Shown piece by piece: positions 1-6,493 of a stretch of DNA of 6,494 nt. The position numbers and the translations under genes were made by a program. Source of the stretch: Elusimicrobiota bacterium (GTDB lineage: Bacteria > Elusimicrobiota > Elusimicrobia > FEN-1173); the NCBI GenBank assembly GCA_016207625.1, contig JACQPF010000232.1, positions 1 through 6,494 of the forward strand, read 5' to 3'. Position 1 is the stretch's first letter, and each line of letters starts with the position of its first letter. The notes under the pieces were generated by a model, which worked only from the letters and a program-made list of their open reading frames with translations, had not been told where the DNA came from and did not search any database.

Positions 1-1708
1 GATGTCCTGCAACCCGGCCGTGGGCGGCGTGGGCAAGGGCCAGGTGGTGCGGGAAGTGGACGCCTTGGGCGGCGAGATGGGCCGGGCCACCGACCGCTCG
101 GGCCTGCAATTCAAGATGCTGAACCGCAGCAAGGGCCCCGCCGTATGGAGCCCGCGGGTTCAGTGCGACCGTGTTCTTTACCGCGACGTGATGACCCAAA
201 CCGTCCTCTCTCAGCCCGGTCTGGACGTGTTGGAGGATGAGGCCATCGCCATTTTGGAAGAAGGCGGGCGGGTCACGGGCATCGCGGCCCGCAAGTCGGG
301 ACAAATTTCGGCCCGGGCGGTGGTGATCGGGGCGGGGACATTCATGAAGGGCCTTCTTTACTGCGGCCTTCGGAGCGTGCCCGGAGGGCGGCGGGACGAG
401 GCGCCGTCCGTGGGCCTTTCGGATTCGCTGCGCGCGCTGGGCTTTGAGGTGGGGCGCTTGAAAACGGGAACCCCCATGCGTCTCGACGGAAAAACCATCG
501 ATTACTCCAAATGCACCGCGGCCCCCGGGGACGAACCGCCCATCCCCATGTCCCATTTCACGAAGTCCTTGCCCCAAAAACAGCTTCCCTGCTGGCTGAC
601 CCACACCACGCGTGAAACCAAAGAGATCATCCAGAAAAACTTGCACCGGTCCCCCCTCTATTCCGGACTGATTTCCTCCATTGGGCCCCGCTATTGCCCT
701 TCTTTCGAGGATAAAGTGGTGAAGTTTCCCCACCGGGAGTCGCACCACATCTTCATCGAGCCCGAAGGCTACGGCACCGACGAGGTTTATCCGAACGGGC
801 TTTTCACGAGCCTTCCCGAGGACGTGCAGGAACAGGTGGTGCGCAGCATTCCGGGTTTGGAAAATGCCGTGTTCCTCCGCTACGGCTACGCCGTGGAATA
901 CGATTTTTGCTCCCCCACGCAGCTCAAATCCACATTGGAGACGAAAGCCGTGGAGGGCCTTTACTTCGCCGGACAAATCAACGGCACCACGGGGTATGAG
1001 GAAGCGGCCGGCCAGGGCCTTGTGGCCGGGATCAACGCCGCGCTCAAACTGAAAGGCGAGCCGCCCCTCACCCTCGGCCGGGATGAAGCTTATATCGGCG
1101 TGATGATCGACGACCTCATCACCAAGGGCACGGACGAGCCCTATCGACTCATGACATCGCGCGCGGAATACAGGCTTCTCCTGCGCTGGGACAACGCCGA
1201 TTTGCGCCTGATGGACAAGGGCCGGCGGGTGGGGCTCATTTCCTCTCGCATATATGAATCGTATTGTAGTTACAAAGAACAGGTATGGAACGCGGTGCGG
1301 GGATCCCTTCCGGCGGACGCCGAATCGAGGTTTTTAGAAGAAGCGTCCGCCCCGGCCGTTATATCGTCGGCGGAACCCCTCTTGGCCCAAAACGGTCAGA
1401 ACGGAACGGACCATTGGACGGACGCTCATGTGTGCCGGCAAAGGGAAATCGAGACGACGTATTGGGGATACATCAAGCGTCAAATGCAGGACATCGCGAA
1501 ATTCCGTAAAATGGAATCAAGGCGGATCCCGCCGGACATGGACTATGACGGGATCAAGAGCCTGCTCACCGAGGCGCGGCAGAAACTTAAAAAAGTGCGG
1601 CCGGAATCGCTGGGGCGCGCCGCGCGGATTCCGGGAGTCACTCCGTCGGACGTGGGGGTCTTGATGGTCCACCTTGAAAAATTGCGCCGGCAGAAAAACC
1701 ATGATTGA
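1..1708 (+). CDS. mnmG: MnmG (GidA), tRNA uridine-5-carboxymethylaminomethyl modification enzyme, 5'-truncated by window edge
   Basis: FAD-dependent enzyme that works with the GTPase MnmE in the cytoplasm to build the 5-carboxymethylaminomethyl group on wobble U34 of certain tRNAs. The visible 568 residues begin at the conserved MSCNPAVGGVGKG segment, whose Met corresponds to about residue 45 of E. coli MnmG from memory. The first ATG at position 2 is therefore internal, and roughly 44 residues, including the N-terminal dinucleotide-binding GxGxxG, lie left of the window. Conserved blocks are GRLKTGTP (151-158), GPRYCPSFEDK (228-238) with the cysteine equivalent to the essential E. coli Cys277, FAGQINGTTGYEEAAGQG (322-339), TSRAEYRLLLR (385-395) and the C-terminal ARIPGVTPSDVG (541-552). 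Cys3 matches E. coli Cys47, the other functional cysteine. The helical linker at about 415-487 is shorter and more divergent than in E. coli. The stop overlaps the mgtE start by 8 bases. Identity is near certain. Confidence 0.97.
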   Translation, partial: MSCNPAVGGVGKGQVVREVDALGGEMGRATDRSGLQFKMLNRSKGPAVWSPRVQCDRVLYRDVMTQTVLSQPGLDVLEDEAIAILEEGGRVTGIAARKSGQISARAVVIGAGTFMKGLLYCGLRSVPGGRRDEAPSVGLSDSLRALGFEVGRLKTGTPMRLDGKTIDYSKCTAAPGDEPPIPMSHFTKSLPQKQLPCWLTHTTRETKEIIQKNLHRSPLYSGLISSIGPRYCPSFEDKVVKFPHRESHHIFIEPEGYGTDEVYPNGLFTSLPEDVQEQVVRSIPGLENAVFLRYGYAVEYDFCSPTQLKSTLETKAVEGLYFAGQINGTTGYEEAAGQGLVAGINAALKLKGEPPLTLGRDEAYIGVMIDDLITKGTDEPYRLMTSRAEYRLLLRWDNADLRLMDKGRRVGLISSRIYESYCSYKEQVWNAVRGSLPADAESRFLEEASAPAVISSAEPLLAQNGQNGTDHWTDAHVCRQREIETTYWGYIKRQMQDIAKFRKMESRRIPPDMDYDGIKSLLTEARQKLKKVRPESLGRAARIPGVTPSDVGVLMVHLEKLRRQKNHD

Positions 1709-3017
1709 ATCCGCCGGCCTCTCTCGCCCGCCGATTTCCCTTTTGATCGCTTCGGAGGACAGGTCCGGCCTTCACGACGCCCTGGCCGGCCTTTCCGACG
1801 AGGAAAAAGCCGCCGCCCTTTCCGGACTGCCGGTTTCCGACCGCAGGCATTTCTTCAAGCTGATCCCGCCCGACGAGTGCGCCGTCCTCTTCTCCGAGCT
1901 AGACGGGGCCGTTTTGGCCGGGCTCGTGTCTGATTTTCCGTCGGACGAGATCGCGGACGTCCTCGGGTCGCTTCCGGAGGAACGGCGGGGAGACGTTCTC
2001 GGCCGCTTCCCGGAGCCTCTTCGCAGGCGCGTGCGGCGCCTTTTGACCTACGGCAAAGACACCGCCGGAGGCATCATGTCAGGCGATTTCATCGCCTTCC
2101 CGGACGCCGCGACCGTGGGCGAAGTGATCGAAGGCCTCCGAAAAATCGCCCCCGAACAAGAGCGCGCTTTCTACGTTTATGTCGTTGACGCCCAACAGAA
2201 ATTGCAGGGCGTCCTCTCTATGAGGGATTTGGTCCTGCGCCCGTCGGAAACTCCCCTGCGGCAAATCCTTCGGGCGCAGATCGTCACCGTCGCGCCCGAA
2301 ACCGACCAGGAAGAGGTGGCCCGCATCTTCCAGAAACACCGGCTCCTGGCCCTGCCCGTAGTGGACGGCCAAAGGGCCCTCCTCGGCGTCATCACGGCGG
2401 AGGACGTGGCGGGCGTCATCCAACAGGAAGCCATGGAGGACGTGCTGAAGCTCTCCGGCCTTCCGTCGGGCGAGGGATCCATCCACACGCCTTTTTCCCT
2501 GGCCATCAAAAAGCGCCTCCCTTGGCTGGCCTTGAACCTTTTGTTGGATTGCGCGGCCGTAAGCGTGGTGGCCTATTACCAAGGCACCATCCAGGCGATC
2601 GTGGCGGTGGCGGTGCTCCTGCCCATCATCTCCGATATGGGTGGAAATATGGGGCTGCAGAACTTATCCTTGATTGTCCGCGGCCTCGCCACAGGAGAAG
2701 TGAACTTGAAGGATTTCGGAAAAATCGCATGGCGGCAGTCCCTTTTGGGTTTGACGATGGGTCTTTTTTTGGGCCTGCAAGTGGCCCTGTTGGCGTACTT
2801 ATGGCAGGGCAAGCCGCTCCTGGGCGCCGTCGCCGGGCTGGCCATGTTTTTTAATATCGCCGTGGCGGCGTTGATCGGGGCCGCGCTACCTTTGGTCTTA
2901 AAAGCCGTCCGGCTGGATCCCGCCATCGCCACGGGGCCCGTGATGACGACGATGACGGATTTCTTCGGATTTTTCGTCACCCTTTGGCTGACCAGCCGGT
3001 TCCTTCCCTATCTTTGA
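1701..3017 (+). CDS. mgtE: MgtE-family magnesium transporter
   Basis: Inner-membrane Mg2+ channel whose cytoplasmic domains sense Mg2+ and gate the pore in characterised members. The 438 residues (T. thermophilus MgtE has about 450) show the full family architecture. A helical MgtE N domain spans about 20-118, ending in the DTAGGIMS junction (120-127). Two CBS domains follow (about 127-187 and 190-247), then a five-helix membrane domain from about 270 to the end. The pore signature LPIISDMGGNMGLQ is at 307-320, and the pore-lining aspartate of the TTMTD motif, equivalent to the ion-selectivity Asp of T. thermophilus MgtE, is residue 420. I chose the ATG at 1701, which overlaps the mnmG stop. 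A TTG at 1674 in the same frame would add nine poorly conserved residues. There is no strong ribosome binding site, so coupling to mnmG is likely. Some relatives also carry Co2+. The family call is firm; ion specificity is inferred. Confidence 0.95.
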   Translation: MIESAGLSRPPISLLIASEDRSGLHDALAGLSDEEKAAALSGLPVSDRRHFFKLIPPDECAVLFSELDGAVLAGLVSDFPSDEIADVLGSLPEERRGDVLGRFPEPLRRRVRRLLTYGKDTAGGIMSGDFIAFPDAATVGEVIEGLRKIAPEQERAFYVYVVDAQQKLQGVLSMRDLVLRPSETPLRQILRAQIVTVAPETDQEEVARIFQKHRLLALPVVDGQRALLGVITAEDVAGVIQQEAMEDVLKLSGLPSGEGSIHTPFSLAIKKRLPWLALNLLLDCAAVSVVAYYQGTIQAIVAVAVLLPIISDMGGNMGLQNLSLIVRGLATGEVNLKDFGKIAWRQSLLGLTMGLFLGLQVALLAYLWQGKPLLGAVAGLAMFFNIAVAALIGAALPLVLKAVRLDPAIATGPVMTTMTDFFGFFVTLWLTSRFLPYL

Positions 3018-3018
3018 T

Positions 3019-3765
3019 ATGACACCGCCTTCCTCCCTTTCCCTCAGCGATTGTTTTTTAAAGTGGGGGTCACTTTTGGATTCCGTCGGCATGCGGCCGG
3101 ACTCCAACGAAGCGCGCCGGATGCGGCAGTTTTTGGAAGACCTGCGCTCTTGGAACCAAAAGGTGAACCTCGTCTCTTTTCACTCGGACGAAGAGCTCTT
3201 CGTCCACCACCTCTTGGATTCCTTGATGGCTCTGAAAGCGCCCGCCGCGCGGAAAGCCGAGGCCCGCACCGTCGATGTCGGAAGCGGCGGAGGCTTTCCG
3301 GGGTTCCCCCTCATTTTGGCTCGCCCCGGCTGGTCTTTGACTTCTATTGAATCGGTGAAGAAGAAACAGGTGTTTTTGTTGGAAGCCGCCAAGCACCTCT
3401 GTCTTTTTAACATCTCGGCTCTCGCCGAGCGCGCCGAGGAAACAGCGCGAAACCCGGAGCATCGGGAAACCTATGACCTGGCTTTTTGCCGGGCCGTGGG
3501 GCGATTGTCGACGATATGCGAGTTGACCCTTCCGTTTTTGCGCGTGGGCGGGACCCTGCTGGCCCATCGGGGCGCCGAAGGCTCCGATGAAACGCGCCAA
3601 GCCGCGGACGCGATAAAAGAGTTGGGCGGACAGCCGGTGAATTTGTCCTCCTATCGCCTTCCTCTCCTCGATAAATCGAGGACTATTGTCAGCATAGAAA
3701 AGGTGCGTCCGGCGCCCGCCCAATACCCGCGCCGCGCCGGGCTTCCCGCCAAAAGACCTCTGTGA
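3019..3765 (+). CDS. rsmG: RsmG (GidB), 16S rRNA (guanine-N7) methyltransferase
   Basis: SAM-dependent methyltransferase that in E. coli makes m7G at position 527 of 16S rRNA; loss of the enzyme gives low-level streptomycin resistance in several bacteria. The 248-residue product carries the family motifs in order: WNQKVNLVSF (45-54) and HHLLDSL (63-69) in the N-terminal part; the SAM-binding loop VDVGSGGGFPGFPL (85-98); SIESVKKKQVFL (109-120), where the Glu sits at the expected ribose-binding place; CRAVG (157-161); and the conserved C-terminal tail YPRRAGLPAKRPL (236-248), which shows the C-terminus is complete. It is longer than E. coli RsmG (207) but similar to the T. thermophilus protein (about 249). 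The ATG lies one base after the mgtE stop and has no clear Shine-Dalgarno sequence, so translation is probably coupled. An in-frame ATG at residue 25 is a less likely start, though it would remove a poorly conserved extension. Confidence 0.96.
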   Translation: MTPPSSLSLSDCFLKWGSLLDSVGMRPDSNEARRMRQFLEDLRSWNQKVNLVSFHSDEELFVHHLLDSLMALKAPAARKAEARTVDVGSGGGFPGFPLILARPGWSLTSIESVKKKQVFLLEAAKHLCLFNISALAERAEETARNPEHRETYDLAFCRAVGRLSTICELTLPFLRVGGTLLAHRGAEGSDETRQAADAIKELGGQPVNLSSYRLPLLDKSRTIVSIEKVRPAPAQYPRRAGLPAKRPL

Positions 3766-5405
3766 TGCGGTTCAAGAAGGTTCTTCTTTCCCTTATTTTC
3801 GTTTCTCTGGCTGCGGCCGGTCCCGTTTATTGGATCTGGTGCCGCCCCTCCCCCCTTGAGAAAGCGGCCAAACTCACCGACCGCGGCGACACGAGCGGCG
3901 CCATTGCGGTTTTGGCCGCGGCCCTCGAAGCCAAGGGATGGAAGGCCGACGATGAGGAGGCGATGCGGGTCGAACTGGCCCGCTCCTATTTGATGAACGG
4001 CGCGCTGGAAAACGCCGAAGGGCAATTCCGCACCGTCCTTGAAAAATTCCCCGAAAACGCCTACGCGCATTTGGGCATGGGGTATCTTTACCTCGTGAAG
4101 GGTTTCGACAGTTTTGCCGTGGAGTCCTACCAAAAAGCCCGGGAACTCAATCCTGAGGATTGGCGGGCCAGCCTGGGCCTGGCGGGGCTTTATGTTTTCC
4201 GGGGAGAATTCGAGAAAGCGGAGAAGGAGTACCGCCATGTCCTGGAAATCGTTCCCTCGGAAACCATTGCCAGGAAGGGCCTCGCGCGCGCGTATGCGTT
4301 ATCGGGCGCTTTCTCTCGGGCGGCCTCGGAATATGAGCAGGTCCTTTCCCGCTTGTCACAGGATTTGGATGTGCGCCTGACCTATGCCCGGACTCTTTTC
4401 CTCTCCGGCCAACTGGTGAGGGCCGAGCAGGAAACGCTTCGGATTTTAGAGCAATCCAGCGACCATAAGGCGGCGCAAATGCTTTTGGCGGATATTTTGT
4501 CCAACACCAACCGCCGTCAAGAAGCTCAGCGGCTCTATGAATCCATCTTCAACGGCGATCGGCAGCACATCCTGGCGGGGCTGAACATCGCTCTTCTGCG
4601 CGCGCGCCGCGGACAAATGGAAGATGCCAAGGCGTTGTTGTCCTCCCTCGAGCAGGCTCTCCCGAAGGACGAACCGTTGACTCAGACCTCTTTCCCCGGT
4701 TTCTTCGAGATTCAAGACATCCTCAACACGAAGGATTTCATCCGCCACCTCTTCATGGAATACCATACGGCCCGGGCGCGATTATACGTCATGCAGGCGC
4801 TCTATACCGACGCGGAGCGCGAGGTCCGCTATAACCTCCAGCGCCAGCCCAACGACATCCCCTCCCTAAGGCTGACGGCGGAACTTTACCGGCTGAAGCA
4901 GCAGCCGGACGAGCGTCTTGAATGGATTCAGCGCGCCCTCCAAGCATACCCTCGACATCCTTACCTGTTGTTGGACCGTGCGGAATCGTTGATTTCCGCC
5001 GGCCGGTTGACAGAAGCCTTCGCGGACGTGCAGAACGTACGGGCGGAATGCCCAACCCTATCCCGTGCGGCCGCCCTCTTATCGGAGGTCTATTTGGGGA
5101 TCGGCAAGACACATGAAGCATCGGAAGCCGCCAAAGAGGCGATCCAACTGAATCCCCATGACCCTGGCGCGTATTTGGCAAAGGGACTCGTTGATATGGC
5201 TACCTACCATTATGACCAGGCCAGAAAGGAATTTTGCCGAGCTCTCGAAATTGACACCTCTTTTGCCCGCGCTTACTATGAGTTGAGCCGGCTGCATTAC
5301 ATATTTAAGGATTTGAAAGCGGCCCAGGCGGCTTTCCGTTCTGCGCATGAGTTTGAACCTATCGTATATTCGCAATTAACCATGCGCCCTTCGAAACACA
5401 AGTGA
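3765..5405 (+). CDS. Membrane-anchored tetratricopeptide (TPR) repeat protein
   Basis: I do not recognise a specific orthologue. The 546-residue product begins with MRFKK followed by a hydrophobic stretch (about residues 6-26), so it is either an uncleaved signal anchor or a Sec signal peptide. No lipobox precedes Cys26, so a lipoprotein is unlikely. The rest is almost entirely 34-residue TPR units. I count about 13-14, in two blocks: roughly 30-300 and 332-535 (for example NAYAHLGMGYLYLVKGFDS at 98-116 and NPHDPGAYLAKGLVDMATY at 463-481). A non-TPR insert at about 301-330 separates them. Such superhelices usually scaffold protein complexes, here probably in the periplasm or at the inner membrane. 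The ATG at 3765 shares its first base with the rsmG stop; an alternative GTG three bases earlier adds one residue. It is followed seven bases later by the rhomboid gene. TPR fold: high confidence. Role: unknown. Confidence 0.9.
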   Translation: MRFKKVLLSLIFVSLAAAGPVYWIWCRPSPLEKAAKLTDRGDTSGAIAVLAAALEAKGWKADDEEAMRVELARSYLMNGALENAEGQFRTVLEKFPENAYAHLGMGYLYLVKGFDSFAVESYQKARELNPEDWRASLGLAGLYVFRGEFEKAEKEYRHVLEIVPSETIARKGLARAYALSGAFSRAASEYEQVLSRLSQDLDVRLTYARTLFLSGQLVRAEQETLRILEQSSDHKAAQMLLADILSNTNRRQEAQRLYESIFNGDRQHILAGLNIALLRARRGQMEDAKALLSSLEQALPKDEPLTQTSFPGFFEIQDILNTKDFIRHLFMEYHTARARLYVMQALYTDAEREVRYNLQRQPNDIPSLRLTAELYRLKQQPDERLEWIQRALQAYPRHPYLLLDRAESLISAGRLTEAFADVQNVRAECPTLSRAAALLSEVYLGIGKTHEASEAAKEAIQLNPHDPGAYLAKGLVDMATYHYDQARKEFCRALEIDTSFARAYYELSRLHYIFKDLKAAQAAFRSAHEFEPIVYSQLTMRPSKHK

Positions 5406-5412
5406 ACCTTCT

Positions 5413-6087
5413 TTGATCCCGTTAAAAGATAACGTCCCCCGCCGGTCCTGGCCTGTTATTAATGTCCTGATTATTTTGGTCAATATCGCTGTCTTCTGGC
5501 ACGAGATTTCCCTCCCCGGCATCGCGTCCGTCGAAAACCTTATTCAGGGTTGGGGTATTGTTCCCCTCAAACTCCTGGCCTCCCCCTGGATGGAGTGGCC
5601 CACGGTTTTCACATCCATGTTCTTGCATGGCGGATGGAGCCATATCATCGCCAATATGCTTTATCTATGGATTTTCGGCGACAATGTTGAAGACCGCATG
5701 GGTCATTTTCTTTATTTGGTGTTTTATCTCTGTGTGGGGACAGTGGCCGCAATAACGCAAGTCTATTTTAATCCACTTAGCCAGGTTCCTATGATCGGCG
5801 CTTCTGGAGCGATTGCGGGTGTTCTGGGAGCTTATTTTGTGCTTTACCCAAACGCGCGGGTGTTGGCACTGGTCCCGATTTGGTTTTTTTTAAGGATTGT
5901 GGAAATCCCGGCGGTTTTTTTTCTTGGCTTTTGGTTCATTATTCAGGCTCTTCAGGGCCTGGGATCAATATCTCAGAGGTCTTTCTCTGGAGACATGGGC
6001 GGCGTGGCTTGGTGGGCTCATGCGGGAGGATTCGCTGCGGGGCTCTTTTTAGTGGGATTTTTCAAGCGCCGCTCACGGAGACGCTAG
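5413..6087 (+). CDS. Rhomboid-family intramembrane serine protease
   Basis: Polytopic membrane protease that cleaves transmembrane segments of other proteins. The 224-residue product starts MIPLKDNVPR, the usual N-terminus of one bacterial rhomboid subgroup, which supports the TTG start at 5413; no in-frame ATG exists between it and the upstream stop at 5377. Six membrane segments are visible: about 14-31, 68-90, 97-117, 128-145, 151-182 and 197-217. The catalytic parts are all present: HxxxN (His77, Asn81) in the second segment, GASG with nucleophile Ser131, and WWAHAGGFAAG with His203 in the sixth, matching the GlpG Ser-His dyad arrangement. The arginine-rich tail (KRRSRRR) suggests a cytoplasmic C-terminus. 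It begins seven bases after the TPR gene stop and is probably the last gene of the operon. Base composition is less GC-rich than upstream (47% in 5701-5760 by hand count). Activity is predicted; the substrate is unknown. Confidence 0.93.
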   Translation: MIPLKDNVPRRSWPVINVLIILVNIAVFWHEISLPGIASVENLIQGWGIVPLKLLASPWMEWPTVFTSMFLHGGWSHIIANMLYLWIFGDNVEDRMGHFLYLVFYLCVGTVAAITQVYFNPLSQVPMIGASGAIAGVLGAYFVLYPNARVLALVPIWFFLRIVEIPAVFFLGFWFIIQALQGLGSISQRSFSGDMGGVAWWAHAGGFAAGLFLVGFFKRRSRRR

Positions 6088-6128
6088 CGGAGCAGTCGGT
6101 CCTCATGTCCGCCGTTGTCCTTGCCTTC

Positions 6129-6332
6129 CTATTCCTTTTTCTTTTGCTGCAATGATGCGAGAGCTCTCTTCACGTTTTGAAAATACTTTGCGTTAAACTC
6201 AAAAAGAGCGAAGGGTAGCTTCGTGGCTTCGGCATCGTCGGATTTCTTGCTCGAATCCGCCTCCGGAAAGAAAGGAAATCCATTGTCACAGACTTCTTTT
6301 TTCTCATCTTCTTTTTCCTTGCCCTTCTCCAT
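6129..6332 (-). CDS. Small charged hypothetical protein (67 aa)
   Basis: I do not recognise this protein. The start is chosen from an exact AAGGAGG ribosome binding site (minus strand, 6346-6340) seven bases before the ATG at 6332; an ATG at 6350 in the same frame lies upstream of that site and is not favoured. The product opens with a Lys/Glu/Asp-rich stretch (1-13), then CDNGFPFFPEAD (15-26), another charged segment (27-36), and a more hydrophobic, possibly amphipathic helix LPFALFEFNAKYFQNVKRAL (39-58), ending LQQKKKE. There is no signal peptide or membrane segment, so it is probably cytosolic. The C-terminal helix faintly recalls phasin-like or other helical accessory proteins, but this is too weak to name. 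It is convergent with the rhomboid gene (41 bases between stops) and divergent from whatever follows the parS sites. The reality of the gene rests on the ribosome binding site and a plausible promoter. Confidence 0.65.
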   Translation of the reverse strand: MEKGKEKEDEKKEVCDNGFPFFPEADSSKKSDDAEATKLPFALFEFNAKYFQNVKRALASLQQKKKE

Positions 6333-6339
6333 GATTTTC

Positions 6340-6346
6340 CCTCCTT
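6340..6346 (-). promoter_or_regulatory. Perfect Shine-Dalgarno sequence of the small gene
   Basis: The plus strand reads CCTCCTT, so the minus strand has AAGGAGG, a full match to the anti-Shine-Dalgarno end of 16S rRNA, with seven bases before the ATG at 6332. It decides the start of the small gene against the upstream ATG at 6350. No other gene in the window has a ribosome binding site this good. Confidence 0.75.
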
Positions 6347-6350
6347 CCAT

Positions 6351-6440
6351 TATTTGTTGACCAAATAATATAACCCAGCGTTTTATTTCATCTTAACGGG
6401 ATGTAAATTTGTTGTAAATCGTTTTAATTGTTAACTTATT
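6351..6440. other. AT-rich intergenic segment next to parS
   Basis: By hand count 23 of 90 bases are G or C (26%), in sharp contrast to the upstream genes. It contains a direct repeat TGTAAAT at 6402-6408 and 6413-6419, offset by 11 bases. I find no ORF and no DnaA box of the TTATCCACA type. It probably carries the promoter of the minus-strand small gene and perhaps a rightward promoter for the gene beyond the window. Confidence 0.6.
6367..6396 (-). promoter_or_regulatory. Putative sigma70-type promoter for the small gene
   Basis: On the minus strand TTAAGA (6396-6391, 4 of 6 to TTGACA) is followed after 18 bases by TATATT (6372-6367, 5 of 6 to TATAAT). Transcription would begin near 6360, giving a leader of about 28 bases that contains the AAGGAGG site. 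The spacing is sensible, but the region is so AT-rich that chance matches are easy, so this remains tentative. Confidence 0.35.
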
Positions 6441-6456
6441 TGTTTCACGTGGAACA
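6441..6456. other. parS: parS centromere site 1 (ParB/Spo0J binding site)
   Basis: TGTTTCACGTGGAACA differs at a single base (position 12, G for A) from the widely conserved chromosomal parS consensus TGTTTCACGTGAAACA. parS is where ParB dimers load and then spread along DNA as CTP-dependent clamps, organising the origin region for segregation by ParA. Its position downstream of mnmG and rsmG is where a chromosomal parAB locus is expected. A 16-mer this close to consensus is very unlikely by chance. Confidence 0.9.
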
Positions 6457-6477
6457 CAAACACAGGAAGTGTAAAAT

Positions 6478-6493
6478 AGTTTCACGTGAAACA
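6478..6493. other. parS: parS centromere site 2 (ParB/Spo0J binding site)
   Basis: AGTTTCACGTGAAACA contains the perfect 14-base palindrome GTTTCACGTGAAAC and differs from the consensus only at the first base. It lies 37 bases from site 1 (start to start), one base from the right end of the window. The pair makes the call firm even though the parB gene itself is not visible. Confidence 0.92.

Noticed and set aside
605..620. parS-like half site (CGTGAAAC) inside mnmG
   Set aside because: Only one arm matches and the central spacing is wrong for a palindromic parS; it is explained by coding sequence.
1674..1700. TTG start for mgtE 27 bases upstream of the chosen ATG
   Set aside because: It adds nine residues not typical of the family and lengthens the overlap with mnmG; the ATG at 1701 gives a normal coupled start.
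2079..2582. Minus-strand open frame of 167 codons opposite mgtE
   Set aside because: It is a shadow of the mgtE CBS-domain coding region, with no family features.
3070..3723. Minus-strand open frame of 217 codons opposite rsmG
   Set aside because: It lies wholly inside rsmG, whose motifs are unmistakable, and its translation is low-complexity with no recognisable domain; long antisense frames are expected in GC-rich coding DNA.
3651..4238. Minus-strand open frame of 195 codons across the rsmG/TPR junction
   Set aside because: It is antisense to two well-supported genes, has no recognisable motif, and shows no convincing ribosome binding site.
6069..6090. Inverted repeat CCGCT...AGCGG spanning the rhomboid stop, considered as a terminator
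   Set aside because: The stem is only 5 base pairs with a 12-base loop and no run of T follows; nearby T-rich sequence is the coding complement of lysine codons in the small gene.
6159..6168. Palindrome GAGAGCTCTC
   Set aside because: It lies inside the small coding region with no loop and no T-tract; a 10-base palindrome alone is not evidence of function.
6357..6386. Rightward promoter TTGACC - 18 bases - TTTTAT for genes beyond the window
   Set aside because: The -10 matches only 4 of 6 in very AT-rich DNA, and it overlaps the better leftward promoter candidate; not strong enough to annotate.
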